The notes under the pieces were generated by a model, which made no database searches, had not been told where the DNA came from, and worked only from the letters and a program-made list of their open reading frames with translations. Both the position numbers and the translations under genes were made by a program. Below, piece by piece: positions 14,416 through 22,223 of a stretch of DNA of 36,791 bases. This DNA is from an uncultured Mycoplasmatota bacterium (GTDB taxonomy: Bacteria > Bacillota_I > Bacilli_A > RF39 > UBA660): assembly GCA_900546245.1 (NCBI GenBank), contig URBY01000012.1, forward strand, positions 1-36,791. The letters are read 5' to 3'. Positions within the stretch are counted from its first letter, which is position 1. Every line of letters begins with the position of its first letter.

Positions 14416-15528
14416 TATGATGAAGATATTCCTTTTGTAGAGGCAGCTGAAATAGGCACAGAAAAAGTAATTAGAGATCATTCTACAATAGGTATTGTAG
14501 TAACAACAGATGGTAGTATAGGCGATATTACTAGAAATAATTATATAGAAGCAGAAAATGAAGTAATAAGTGAACTAAAAGAAATAGGTAAACCATTTAT
14601 AGTTTTATTAAATTCAGCACATCCAACACTTCCAGAAACTGAAAGATTAGCAGAAAAATTAAAAGAAGAACATAATGTGCCTGTAATACCAATAAGTGCA
14701 GAAACTATGAATGAAAAAGATGTATATAACATATTAAAAGAGGCTTTATATGAGTTTCCTGTACTTAATGTTAAAGTAGATATTCCGGATTGGATAGGAA
14801 CATTAAATCCAAATCATCCGATAAAGAAAGTATATATAGATCAAATAAGGGAATGTGTTGTAGAAGTTGATAAACTTCGTGATATAGATTCTATTAATAA
14901 ACATTTTAAACAGTGTGATCAAATAGAAAAAGCATATATGTCAAATGTAGATCCAGCAAAAGGAGAGGTAACAATAACACTTACTGCTCCTAATAATTTA
15001 TATGATGAAGTACTAAAAGAAATCATAGGAACAAGTATAAATAGTAGAGCATCACTTCTTAATATATTCCAAGAATATAATGAAACAAAAGAAGAATTTG
15101 AACAATATAAGAGCGCACTTAAAATGGTTAAAGAGGTTGGATATGGAATTGCAATACCAACTTTAAAAGATATGAAATTAGATACACCAGAAGTAGTTAA
15201 ACAAGGTGGAAGATATGGTGTTAAGTTAAAAGCAGTCGCACCATCAATTCATATGATTAGAGTAGATGTTGAAAGTACATTTGAACCAATTATAGGATCA
15301 GAACTTCAATCAAAAGAATTAATAAATTATTTAACTAAAAACCAAGAAGAAAGTGCTGATAGTATTTGGAAAAGTGAAATATTTGGTAGAAGTTTAGATG
15401 AAATTGTACAAGAAGGAATACAGGCAAAATTATCTCTTATGCCAGATAATTTAAGATATAAACTTCAATCAACATTATGTAAAGTAGTAAATAAAGGATC
15501 TAATAATATGATAGCTATAGTTTTATAG
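14416..15528 (+). CDS. spoIVA: SpoIVA, 3' part (codons 123-492), without its own start
   Basis: This carries the rest of SpoIVA: YDEDIPFVEAAEIGTEKV, STIGIVVTTDGSIGD, EAENEVISELKEIGKPF, then the middle and C-terminal domains ending KGSNNMIAIVL, all typical of the family. There is no ATG or ribosome site near 14416. An internal ATG at 14677 would drop 87 conserved residues and has no good ribosome site. Joined to the 5' part it makes exactly 492 codons in frame. No mutation is seen in this half, so the gene has not decayed, which argues that an intact form is still selected. Confidence 0.95.
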   Translation, partial: YDEDIPFVEAAEIGTEKVIRDHSTIGIVVTTDGSIGDITRNNYIEAENEVISELKEIGKPFIVLLNSAHPTLPETERLAEKLKEEHNVPVIPISAETMNEKDVYNILKEALYEFPVLNVKVDIPDWIGTLNPNHPIKKVYIDQIRECVVEVDKLRDIDSINKHFKQCDQIEKAYMSNVDPAKGEVTITLTAPNNLYDEVLKEIIGTSINSRASLLNIFQEYNETKEEFEQYKSALKMVKEVGYGIAIPTLKDMKLDTPEVVKQGGRYGVKLKAVAPSIHMIRVDVESTFEPIIGSELQSKELINYLTKNQEESADSIWKSEIFGRSLDEIVQEGIQAKLSLMPDNLRYKLQSTLCKVVNKGSNNMIAIVL

Positions 15529-15538
15529 CTTTTTTTCT
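15513..15538 (+). terminator. Terminator after spoIVA
   Basis: AGCTATA (15513-15519) and TATAGCT (15524-15530) form a 7-bp stem with a T run; it overlaps the last spoIVA codons. Confidence 0.75.
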
Positions 15539-15585
15539 TGATTATTTTTATAAAATAATATATCATCTTAAATGAAGGTGGTTTT

Positions 15586-16413
15586 GTGAAAAAAAGTACA
15601 GTAGTAAAATTATATAATGAACTTGATAATAAGGAAATACTAAAAAAAGGTTTACCAAGAATGATAAATGTAAAAGGTGATGCTGAAGATATATTTTATG
15701 ATTTATGTATTAAGTATAATGATATATTAAATGGTGATATACTAGATCATTTTATAAGTATAAGTACATTTTCATCGTCACTTGATGATAATCTAGAAAG
15801 AAAAAAATTATTAAATAGCATTTATAATATATTAGATAATGATTATTTAGTTTCTAATATGGATTTTAATATAATTTTAGAAAATATTGAATATATAATG
15901 GGAACTATGTTTTCAAAAGTATTTGATGTATATGATGAAGAAGAAGAAAAATACTATATTTCTGAGATAATTATTGAACTTTCAAAAGGATTATCAAAAA
16001 ATAAAGGTTATGATATAAATAAAATTTATGATCATGAATTGAAAGCAATCTTCAAAAAGTTTTTTGATTTATTAGAAGATTTAAATAATACAAATGTACC
16101 AAAAAATGAAGATTATAATAAAACTTTAATGGATAGAATAAAAGCATTCTTAGATATAATTTTTTCAAAGGAAATATATGAGTTAGATGATTATAAATAT
16201 AATGTAGTTTTAGATATGGCAAGTATAGTAGAAGATATTAATGAATTATCTAAACTTAAAAAGAAAATAGTATTTTATAATAGATTAACTGATGAAGATT
16301 TTGAAGTTACTTTAGACGATTCAGTAGATATTCTAACAGATACGAGTATTAAGCTTTTAAAAGAAGGTAAAAGTAAGACATTAAAATTTCAAGAAAATAA
16401 TAACAATAAGTAA
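15586..16413 (+). CDS. Hypothetical protein downstream of spoIVA
   Basis: This is a 275-residue acidic, helical protein with no membrane segments. It starts with GTG at 15586 behind GAAGGTGG. It has a stretch of DEEEEKYY and is otherwise Asp/Leu/Ile-rich. I do not recognise a family. The hbs gene that follows spoIVA in B. subtilis is not here. Confidence 0.7.
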   Translation: MKKSTVVKLYNELDNKEILKKGLPRMINVKGDAEDIFYDLCIKYNDILNGDILDHFISISTFSSSLDDNLERKKLLNSIYNILDNDYLVSNMDFNIILENIEYIMGTMFSKVFDVYDEEEEKYYISEIIIELSKGLSKNKGYDINKIYDHELKAIFKKFFDLLEDLNNTNVPKNEDYNKTLMDRIKAFLDIIFSKEIYELDDYKYNVVLDMASIVEDINELSKLKKKIVFYNRLTDEDFEVTLDDSVDILTDTSIKLLKEGKSKTLKFQENNNNK

Positions 16414-16439
16414 AGTACTCAAATAATTTATAAAAAGTA

Positions 16440-16468
16440 TTGATTTTATTTACGATTTAATGTATATT
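16440..16468 (+). promoter_or_regulatory. rpsO promoter
   Basis: TTGATT (16440-16445) and TATATT (16463-16468) are 17 bp apart, about 85 bases before the rpsO start, leaving room for a structured leader. Confidence 0.65.
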
Positions 16469-16480
16469 AGATACATACCT

Positions 16481-16545
16481 TTTGCTTGGTTATCGGATTC
16501 TCCGAACCATATACTAGGTTTAAGGCAAATATTAACAGTAGGAGG
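16481..16545 (+). ncRNA. rpsO leader, probable S15 autoregulatory element
   Basis: GGTT-CGGA and TCCG-AACC form a hairpin with a two-base bulge (about 16488-16507). TTTGC at 16481 and GCAAA near 16524 can close an outer helix, giving a multi-branch structure that ends just before the ribosome site AGGAGG. Leaders of rpsO in other bacteria bind S15 to repress translation. The specific fold here is read by eye. Confidence 0.55.
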
Positions 16546-16553
16546 AAATTAAA

Positions 16554-16823
16554 ATGGCATTAAAGAAATCTGAAAAAGAAAACATAATTAAAGAATATGC
16601 TACTCACGAAGGTGACACTGGTTCTCCAGAAGTACAAATAGCTATTCTAACTAAAGAAATTAAGACTTTAACAGAACACTTAAAAGTAAACATTCATGAT
16701 TATCATTCAAAAAAAGGTTTACTTATGAAAGTTGGTAAACGTCGTAATTTACTTGAATATCTTAAAAAGACAGATATTAATAGATACCGTAAATTAATCG
16801 AAAGATTAGGATTAAGAAAATAA
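16554..16823 (+). CDS. rpsO: 30S ribosomal protein S15
   Basis: This is an 89-residue protein of the normal length, with the signature HEGDTGSPEVQIAILT, a middle DYHSKKGLLMKVGKRR and the end YRKLIERLGLRK. It binds 16S rRNA early in 30S assembly. AGGAGG precedes the ATG. It is followed by pnp, the usual order in Firmicutes, with a terminator between. Confidence 0.98.
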   Translation: MALKKSEKENIIKEYATHEGDTGSPEVQIAILTKEIKTLTEHLKVNIHDYHSKKGLLMKVGKRRNLLEYLKKTDINRYRKLIERLGLRK

Positions 16824-16845
16824 GCACTTATGTGCTTTTTCTTTT
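16822..16845 (+). terminator. Terminator after rpsO
   Basis: AAGCAC and GTGCTT form a stem with a TTAT loop and a T-rich tail. pnp then has its own TATAAT box near 16904. Confidence 0.75.
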
Positions 16846-16923
16846 GTAAAAATAATAGAAAAAAGCAAAATATAATATTTAAAATTAGATTATTGTGGTA
16901 AAATATAATTAGAGGAGAATTTT

Positions 16924-19101
16924 ATGAGTAAAAAAGTATTTGAATTAGATTTTAGGGGAAGAAAACTAGTTATAGAACAAGGTGAATATGCAAAACAAGC
17001 AGATGGAGCAGTTTTAGTAAGATATGGTGATACAGTTATTTTATCTACAGCAGTTGTATCTGATAATGCAAATATTTTATCTGATTTCTTCCCACTTATG
17101 GTTTTATACCAAGAAAAATTATATTCTGTTGGTAAAATTCCTGGAGGATTTATTAAAAGAGAAGGTAGACCAACAGATGCTGCAACTTTGGCAGCAAGAA
17201 TGATTGATAGACCAATGAGACCAATGTTTCCAGAAGATTTTAGAAATGAGGTACAAGTTGTTAATACAGTTTTATCAGTTGATACTGATAATTCACCAGA
17301 ACTAGCTGCAATGTTTGGTTCTTCACTAGCAACAAGTATTTCACAAATACCATTTGATGGTCCAATCGCAGGTGTAAAAGTTGGTAGAGTAAATGGAGAA
17401 TTTATTATAAATCCAACACCTGATGAACTTGAAAAATCAGATATTGATTTAACAGTTGCGGGAACTACAGAAGCAATAAACATGGTTGAAGCAGGATCAA
17501 AAGAAGTATCAGAAGAAGATATGCTTGAAGCATTAATGTTTGGTCATGAAGCAGTTAAAGAGTTATGTGAATTCCAAAAAACTATTATTAAAGAAATAGG
17601 ATTACCTAAAATGGAATATGAAAAATTAGACATAACTGATAAGCTAAGAGAAGAAGTAAAAAGTCTTGCCGCAGATAAGTTAGATTCTGCAATGAGAATA
17701 AAAGAAAAACTAGCTAAATATGAAGCAATAGATAATGTTAAAAAAGAAGTTGTTTCTAAATATGAAGAAGAAAATAGTGATTTAGATAAAGATGAATTAA
17801 ATATTCTATTAACAAAAGTAAAACTAGTATTAGAATCAATAGAATACGATATATTTAGATCAATTACTGTTAATGAAAAAACAAGAGCAGATGGAAGAGC
17901 AATGAATGAAATAAGACCTCTTAGTGGTGAAATTGATATTCTTCCAAGAACACATGGATCTGCTGTATTTACAAGAGGAGAAACACAAGCTCTAGCAGTT
18001 ACTACACTTGGTGCTTTAAATGAATATCAAGCACTTGATGGAATAAGTTTAGAAGCAGAAAAACATTTTATGTTACATTATAACTTCCCACAATTTTCAG
18101 TAGGTGAAACAGGAAGATATGGTGCTCCTGGTAGAAGAGAAATAGGTCATGGTGCACTTGGTGAAAGATGTTTAAAACAAGTAATGCCAAGTGAAGAAGA
18201 GTTCCCATATACAGTTAGAGTAGTTTCTGAAATACTAGAATCAAATGGATCAAGTTCACAAGCTACAATATGTGCTGGATGTATGAGTTTAATGGCCGCA
18301 GGTGTACCAATAAAAGCTCCAGTTGCGGGTATTGCTATGGGACTTATAACATCAAAAGATGAAAAAGATTATACAATACTAACTGATATACAAGGTATGG
18401 AAGATCATTTAGGTGATATGGACTTTAAAGTAGGTGGAACAAGAAAAGGTATTTGTTCACTTCAAATGGATATCAAGATTAAAGGTATTACAAAACAAAT
18501 ATTAAAAGAAGCTTTAGCGCAAGCAAAAGAAGCAAGAATGAAAATACTTGATATGATGGAAGGAATAATTGCTGAACCTAGAAAAGAAGTATCTAAATAT
18601 GCACCTAAAACAGAAATCTTTAAAATTAATCCTGATAAAATTAAGGATGTTATTGGTAAAGGTGGAGATATGATTACTAAAATCATATTAGAAGCAAGCC
18701 ATGTTAATAGTGTAAATGATGTTAATGCTGTTAAAGTTGATTTAGCAGATGATGGTACAGTTACTATTTATCATATGGATAAAGATATTATTGCTAAAAC
18801 AAGAGAAATGATAGAAAATGTAGCTAGAGAAGTAGAAATAGGAAAGATTTACACAGGAAAAGTAGTAGATATTCATGACTTTGGATGCTTTGTTAGACTA
18901 TGGGAAGGTTGTGAAGGTCTTGTACATGTATCACAACTTGCAAATGAAAGAGTTGAAAAACCAAGTGATGTTGTATCTGTTGGTGATGAAATATTGGTAA
19001 AAGCAACCGGATACGATAAAAAAGGTAAGCTTAATTTATCTAGAAAAGAAGCACTTCCAAAAAAAGAAGTAAAAGAAGAAAAGAAAGAAACAAAAGAATA
19101 A
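16924..19101 (+). CDS. pnp: Polyribonucleotide nucleotidyltransferase (PNPase)
   Basis: This is a 725-residue phosphorolytic 3'-5' exoribonuclease of the degradosome. Two RNase PH domains are joined by a helical linker. The second holds the active-site region (TRGETQALAVTTLG, then GRREIGHGALGER). A KH domain (IGKGGDMITKI, about 575-620) and an S1 domain (GKVVDIHDFGCFVRL, about 645-710) follow, then a Lys/Glu tail. The length is normal. AGAGGAG precedes the start. Confidence 0.98.
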   Translation: MSKKVFELDFRGRKLVIEQGEYAKQADGAVLVRYGDTVILSTAVVSDNANILSDFFPLMVLYQEKLYSVGKIPGGFIKREGRPTDAATLAARMIDRPMRPMFPEDFRNEVQVVNTVLSVDTDNSPELAAMFGSSLATSISQIPFDGPIAGVKVGRVNGEFIINPTPDELEKSDIDLTVAGTTEAINMVEAGSKEVSEEDMLEALMFGHEAVKELCEFQKTIIKEIGLPKMEYEKLDITDKLREEVKSLAADKLDSAMRIKEKLAKYEAIDNVKKEVVSKYEEENSDLDKDELNILLTKVKLVLESIEYDIFRSITVNEKTRADGRAMNEIRPLSGEIDILPRTHGSAVFTRGETQALAVTTLGALNEYQALDGISLEAEKHFMLHYNFPQFSVGETGRYGAPGRREIGHGALGERCLKQVMPSEEEFPYTVRVVSEILESNGSSSQATICAGCMSLMAAGVPIKAPVAGIAMGLITSKDEKDYTILTDIQGMEDHLGDMDFKVGGTRKGICSLQMDIKIKGITKQILKEALAQAKEARMKILDMMEGIIAEPRKEVSKYAPKTEIFKINPDKIKDVIGKGGDMITKIILEASHVNSVNDVNAVKVDLADDGTVTIYHMDKDIIAKTREMIENVAREVEIGKIYTGKVVDIHDFGCFVRLWEGCEGLVHVSQLANERVEKPSDVVSVGDEILVKATGYDKKGKLNLSRKEALPKKEVKEEKKETKE

Positions 19102-19108
19102 CAAAGGA

Positions 19109-19131
19109 CCCCGCTTTTTTAGCGAGGTTTT
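19109..19131 (+). terminator. Terminator after pnp
   Basis: CCCCGCT and AGCGAGG form a stem with one mismatch and a T-rich tail, 7 bases after the pnp stop. Confidence 0.65.
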
Positions 19132-19153
19132 ATATTCAAACGAGGTAATTGAA

Positions 19154-19612
19154 ATGAAATTTTATGATTGTATAGAAAAAAATAAAGATAAAAATATTAG
19201 TATATATTGTGATATGGATGGAGTACTTGCTGAATATGATATTGGTAATTTCGACTATGAAAGTATAAGACCACTTAAAAGTACAATTAAAAAAATAGAA
19301 GATTTATATAAAGAAGATAATATTAGTATATATATTCTTTCAATATGTAAAAATGATAATATAGTTTCCGATAAAATAACTTGGTTTAAAAAAAATATGC
19401 CATTTTTAAAACAAGAAAACATTATACTTTTATCAAAAGAAGATAATAAATATCAAGACATTTCATCTAAAGAAATAAAAAGTAATTATTTAAAGGAACA
19501 TGCTAAAAATGATGTTAATATTGTTATTGATGATGATAATAGTGTTATAAAATATATAAGAAAAAATAATGAAGATTTAATTGTTTTTCAAGATTCAAGT
19601 TTAGTAGATTAA
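19154..19612 (+). CDS. HAD-superfamily 5'(3')-deoxyribonucleotidase-like protein
   Basis: This is a 152-residue protein with the HAD catalytic motif DMDGVLAEYD at about residues 22-31, a second motif around ILSICKND and a terminal acidic motif VIDDDNS. The small size without a cap fits the NT5C-like family that removes phosphate from nucleotides. ACGAGG precedes the ATG. It ends 10 bases before a P-loop kinase-like gene; the two may form a nucleotide-metabolism pair. The substrate is not known. Confidence 0.7.
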   Translation: MKFYDCIEKNKDKNISIYCDMDGVLAEYDIGNFDYESIRPLKSTIKKIEDLYKEDNISIYILSICKNDNIVSDKITWFKKNMPFLKQENIILLSKEDNKYQDISSKEIKSNYLKEHAKNDVNIVIDDDNSVIKYIRKNNEDLIVFQDSSLVD

Positions 19613-19622
19613 AGGAGTATAT

Positions 19623-20372
19623 ATGGAAAATTACAGAAAATATTTTACTGGAGAAGAAGAATTATTATTTAAGTTAGAACAACTTCATAGAAAAAAACAA
19701 AAATTGAAAGAGTTATTAGATAATAAAAAAGAAATAAATCCATTTGTTGTTGAATTATGTGGTTTACCAAGAACTGGTAAAACAGTTAGCTTAGGTAAAT
19801 TATATGAATTCTTCAAAAATGGTGGTATTAATATAGAAAAAGCAGAAGAGCCAGCATTCATAATAAAAAATTCATTAACACTTGATGAAATCAAAAATAT
19901 GTCTAATTTAGAATTTAACGATAAAACACTTGAAGTATCAAGAAAAAGTTTAGAAAAAGCAAAAAAGAAAAATTCTGATATTATTTTAATGGATAGAGGT
20001 ATAATTGATAATTACTTTTGGTATCAAATGTTATATGAAGAAGGAAAAATATCAGAGGAGATATATTTAGATAGATTGAAATCATTAAATGATGATTTTA
20101 AATTAGTTAATAATTTGTTCATTATGAAAGCAGATCCTGAAATAATTATATATAGAGATTATATTAATTCACTATATCTTGAAAAAAGAAATAAAACAAC
20201 ATTGGAAAGAGTAAGTAATTTAGAAAAGGGATTAGAACATTTATTACCAAATATTAGCGATTATGAAAAAGTAGATATAATTGATACAACTAATACAAAT
20301 GCGATGGGTACTTCAATAATGCTTGCAAATACTATAATGGATAATATGCAAAAAAAATTAGAATTAAAGTAA
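19623..20372 (+). CDS. P-loop nucleoside/nucleotide kinase-like protein
   Basis: This is a 249-residue protein. A helical N-terminal part precedes Walker A GLPRTGKT at about residues 47-54. LMDRGIIDNYFW at about 122-133 has the DRG motif of thymidylate and deoxynucleoside kinases, and EKRNKTTLERV looks like the lid region. AAAGGAG precedes the ATG. It is coupled to the HAD nucleotidase upstream. The substrate cannot be assigned. Confidence 0.65.
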   Translation: MENYRKYFTGEEELLFKLEQLHRKKQKLKELLDNKKEINPFVVELCGLPRTGKTVSLGKLYEFFKNGGINIEKAEEPAFIIKNSLTLDEIKNMSNLEFNDKTLEVSRKSLEKAKKKNSDIILMDRGIIDNYFWYQMLYEEGKISEEIYLDRLKSLNDDFKLVNNLFIMKADPEIIIYRDYINSLYLEKRNKTTLERVSNLEKGLEHLLPNISDYEKVDIIDTTNTNAMGTSIMLANTIMDNMQKKLELK

Positions 20373-20402
20373 AAAAATAGCGACTAATTAATCGCTATTT
20401 TT
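20373..20402. terminator. Bidirectional terminator between the kinase gene and rnj
   Basis: AAAAATAGCGA and TCGCTATTTTT are perfect 11-bp arms around an 8-base loop. It serves both convergent genes and overlaps the end of rnj. Confidence 0.85.
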
Positions 20403-22070
20403 TATATCCATAATTACAGGAAGAACAATTGGTTTTCTACCTGTTCTATCCATTATAAATGGACTTATCTCATTAACTATTTGATTCTTAAGTTCTGTAT
20501 AATTAAATTTCTTATTTTTTAGTTCTTTAACTATAACTTCGAACGCTTTATTTTCTATTTCTTTTAATAATTCTTCATTTTCATTAACTAGAACAAATCC
20601 TCTAGTTGTAATATTTACTTTTCCAAGTAATAATTTCTTTTGTGCATTTATATTGCAAATAACAACAAGTATTCCATCATTAGCCATTATTTTTCTATCT
20701 TTGATAACAACATTACCAATATCACCAATTCTGTTACCATCTACATAAATGTCATAACATGGGAAACTTCTGTCTTTTCTTACCTTTCCATTTAACATGG
20801 ATAAAACTTCACCATTTTGCATTATAAATGTATTTTCTCTTGGAACATCACAGCTTACAGCTAAATCAGCATGAGCTTTTAACATTCTATATTCACCATG
20901 TATAGGCATTAAATACTTAGGCTTCATTAATCTAAGCATTAATTTTAATTCTTCTTGGTTACCATGACCAGATGAATGTATTTCATTTAATGATGTATTT
21001 GTATAAGTTTTAACTCCTTTTAAAGCAAGTTTATTTAAAGTTACAGATATAGCTTGTGCATTACCTGGAATAGGTGATGACGAAAATATTACTGTATCAC
21101 TAGGAAGTAATTTAATTTTTTTATCAGTACCATTTGCAATTCTAGATAGAGCTGCAAGTGGTTCACCTTGTGATCCAGTACATAATAAACATACTTCCTC
21201 AGGTTTTAATGCATTTGCTTCTTCAGGTGTTACAAATATATTTTTATCCTTTATATAACCTGCTTCTAAAGCAATTTCTATTTGAGTTTCCATACTTCTA
21301 CCAAATATTGCTACTTTTCTATTATTTTTTTTACAAGTTTCAATTATATGTTTTAATCTATAAACATTTGATGCGAATGTAGCAATTATTATTCTACCAA
21401 GTTGTCTTTGAAATAAATCACTTAAAGTTGCATCTACTCTTGATTCACTAAGTGACATACCTGGATTTAATGCATTAGTACTTTCACTCATTAAAAGTGT
21501 TACACCTTTTTCACCAATTCTAGCCATCTTATGTAAATCAGCCATTGGACCTATTGGTGTAAAATCAAATTTAAAGTCTCCAGTTTCAACTATTGTACCG
21601 TTTGGTGTATTAACAACGATTGCAAAGCTATCTGGAATTGAATGTGTTGTTGAAATAAATTCAATTTCTAAATTTTTGAATTTAACTTTAGTGTTTTCAT
21701 CAAAAATAACAATATTATCATATTTAATATTTCTATCAATTAATTTCTTTTTAATAAGTTTTGCTGCTTGATTAGGGGCATATATTACTGGAATATTAAC
21801 AGATTGTAATAAAAAATTAATACTACCAATATGATCTTCATGCCCATGTGTTATAAATAATCCTTTAATTTTGTCTTCATTTCTTTTTAAGAAACCAAAA
21901 TCAGGAATAACATAATCTATACCAAGAAGTGAGTCTTCAGGAAATAATACACCGCTATCAATAATTATTATTTCATTTCCATGCATTACACAATACATGT
22001 TTTTTCCAACTTCCCCAAGACCACCTAAAGCAAAAATCTTAGTATCTAAATTATTTTCAAATAATTTCAT
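20388..22070 (-). CDS. rnj: Ribonuclease J
   Basis: This is a 560-residue beta-CASP metallo-beta-lactamase nuclease with 5'-3' exo- and endonuclease activity, central in Firmicute mRNA decay. The metal motif HGHEDH is at residues 75-80. Later landmarks are STTHSIPDSFA, ETGDFKFD, IATFASNVYR, SSSPIPGNA, HSSGHGNQEE and HGEYRML. The start at 22070 follows AAAGGAG on the minus strand. A longer frame to 22169 adds a stretch without a ribosome site and is not used. The length matches the family. Confidence 0.96.
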   Translation of the reverse strand: MKLFENNLDTKIFALGGLGEVGKNMYCVMHGNEIIIIDSGVLFPEDSLLGIDYVIPDFGFLKRNEDKIKGLFITHGHEDHIGSINFLLQSVNIPVIYAPNQAAKLIKKKLIDRNIKYDNIVIFDENTKVKFKNLEIEFISTTHSIPDSFAIVVNTPNGTIVETGDFKFDFTPIGPMADLHKMARIGEKGVTLLMSESTNALNPGMSLSESRVDATLSDLFQRQLGRIIIATFASNVYRLKHIIETCKKNNRKVAIFGRSMETQIEIALEAGYIKDKNIFVTPEEANALKPEEVCLLCTGSQGEPLAALSRIANGTDKKIKLLPSDTVIFSSSPIPGNAQAISVTLNKLALKGVKTYTNTSLNEIHSSGHGNQEELKLMLRLMKPKYLMPIHGEYRMLKAHADLAVSCDVPRENTFIMQNGEVLSMLNGKVRKDRSFPCYDIYVDGNRIGDIGNVVIKDRKIMANDGILVVICNINAQKKLLLGKVNITTRGFVLVNENEELLKEIENKAFEVIVKELKNKKFNYTELKNQIVNEISPFIMDRTGRKPIVLPVIMDIKNSD

Positions 22071-22162
22071 TTTTTCTCCTTTCTTTATAGAATCAAAGTT
22101 AATAAGATTAACGACTACAATTATACTATTATTTTTATGAATTTGCAATCTTTTCAAAAAAT

Positions 22163-22194
22163 TTGACAAAAAAGCACTTGTATGTTAATATAAT
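22163..22194 (+). promoter_or_regulatory. Possible promoter of the 592-residue gene
   Basis: TTGACA (22163-22168) and TATAAT (22189-22194) are both perfect, but the spacer is 20 bp, longer than usual. A TTAATA at 22185 with a 16-bp spacer is an alternative -10. Confidence 0.4.
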
Positions 22195-22223
22195 GGCCGT
22201 CTTTTGAAAAGGGGGAATTTCAA

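Noticed and set aside
14677..15528. A free-standing gene starting at the ATG 14677
   Set aside because: Conserved SpoIVA sequence continues in frame upstream to 14416, and there is no convincing ribosome site at 14677.
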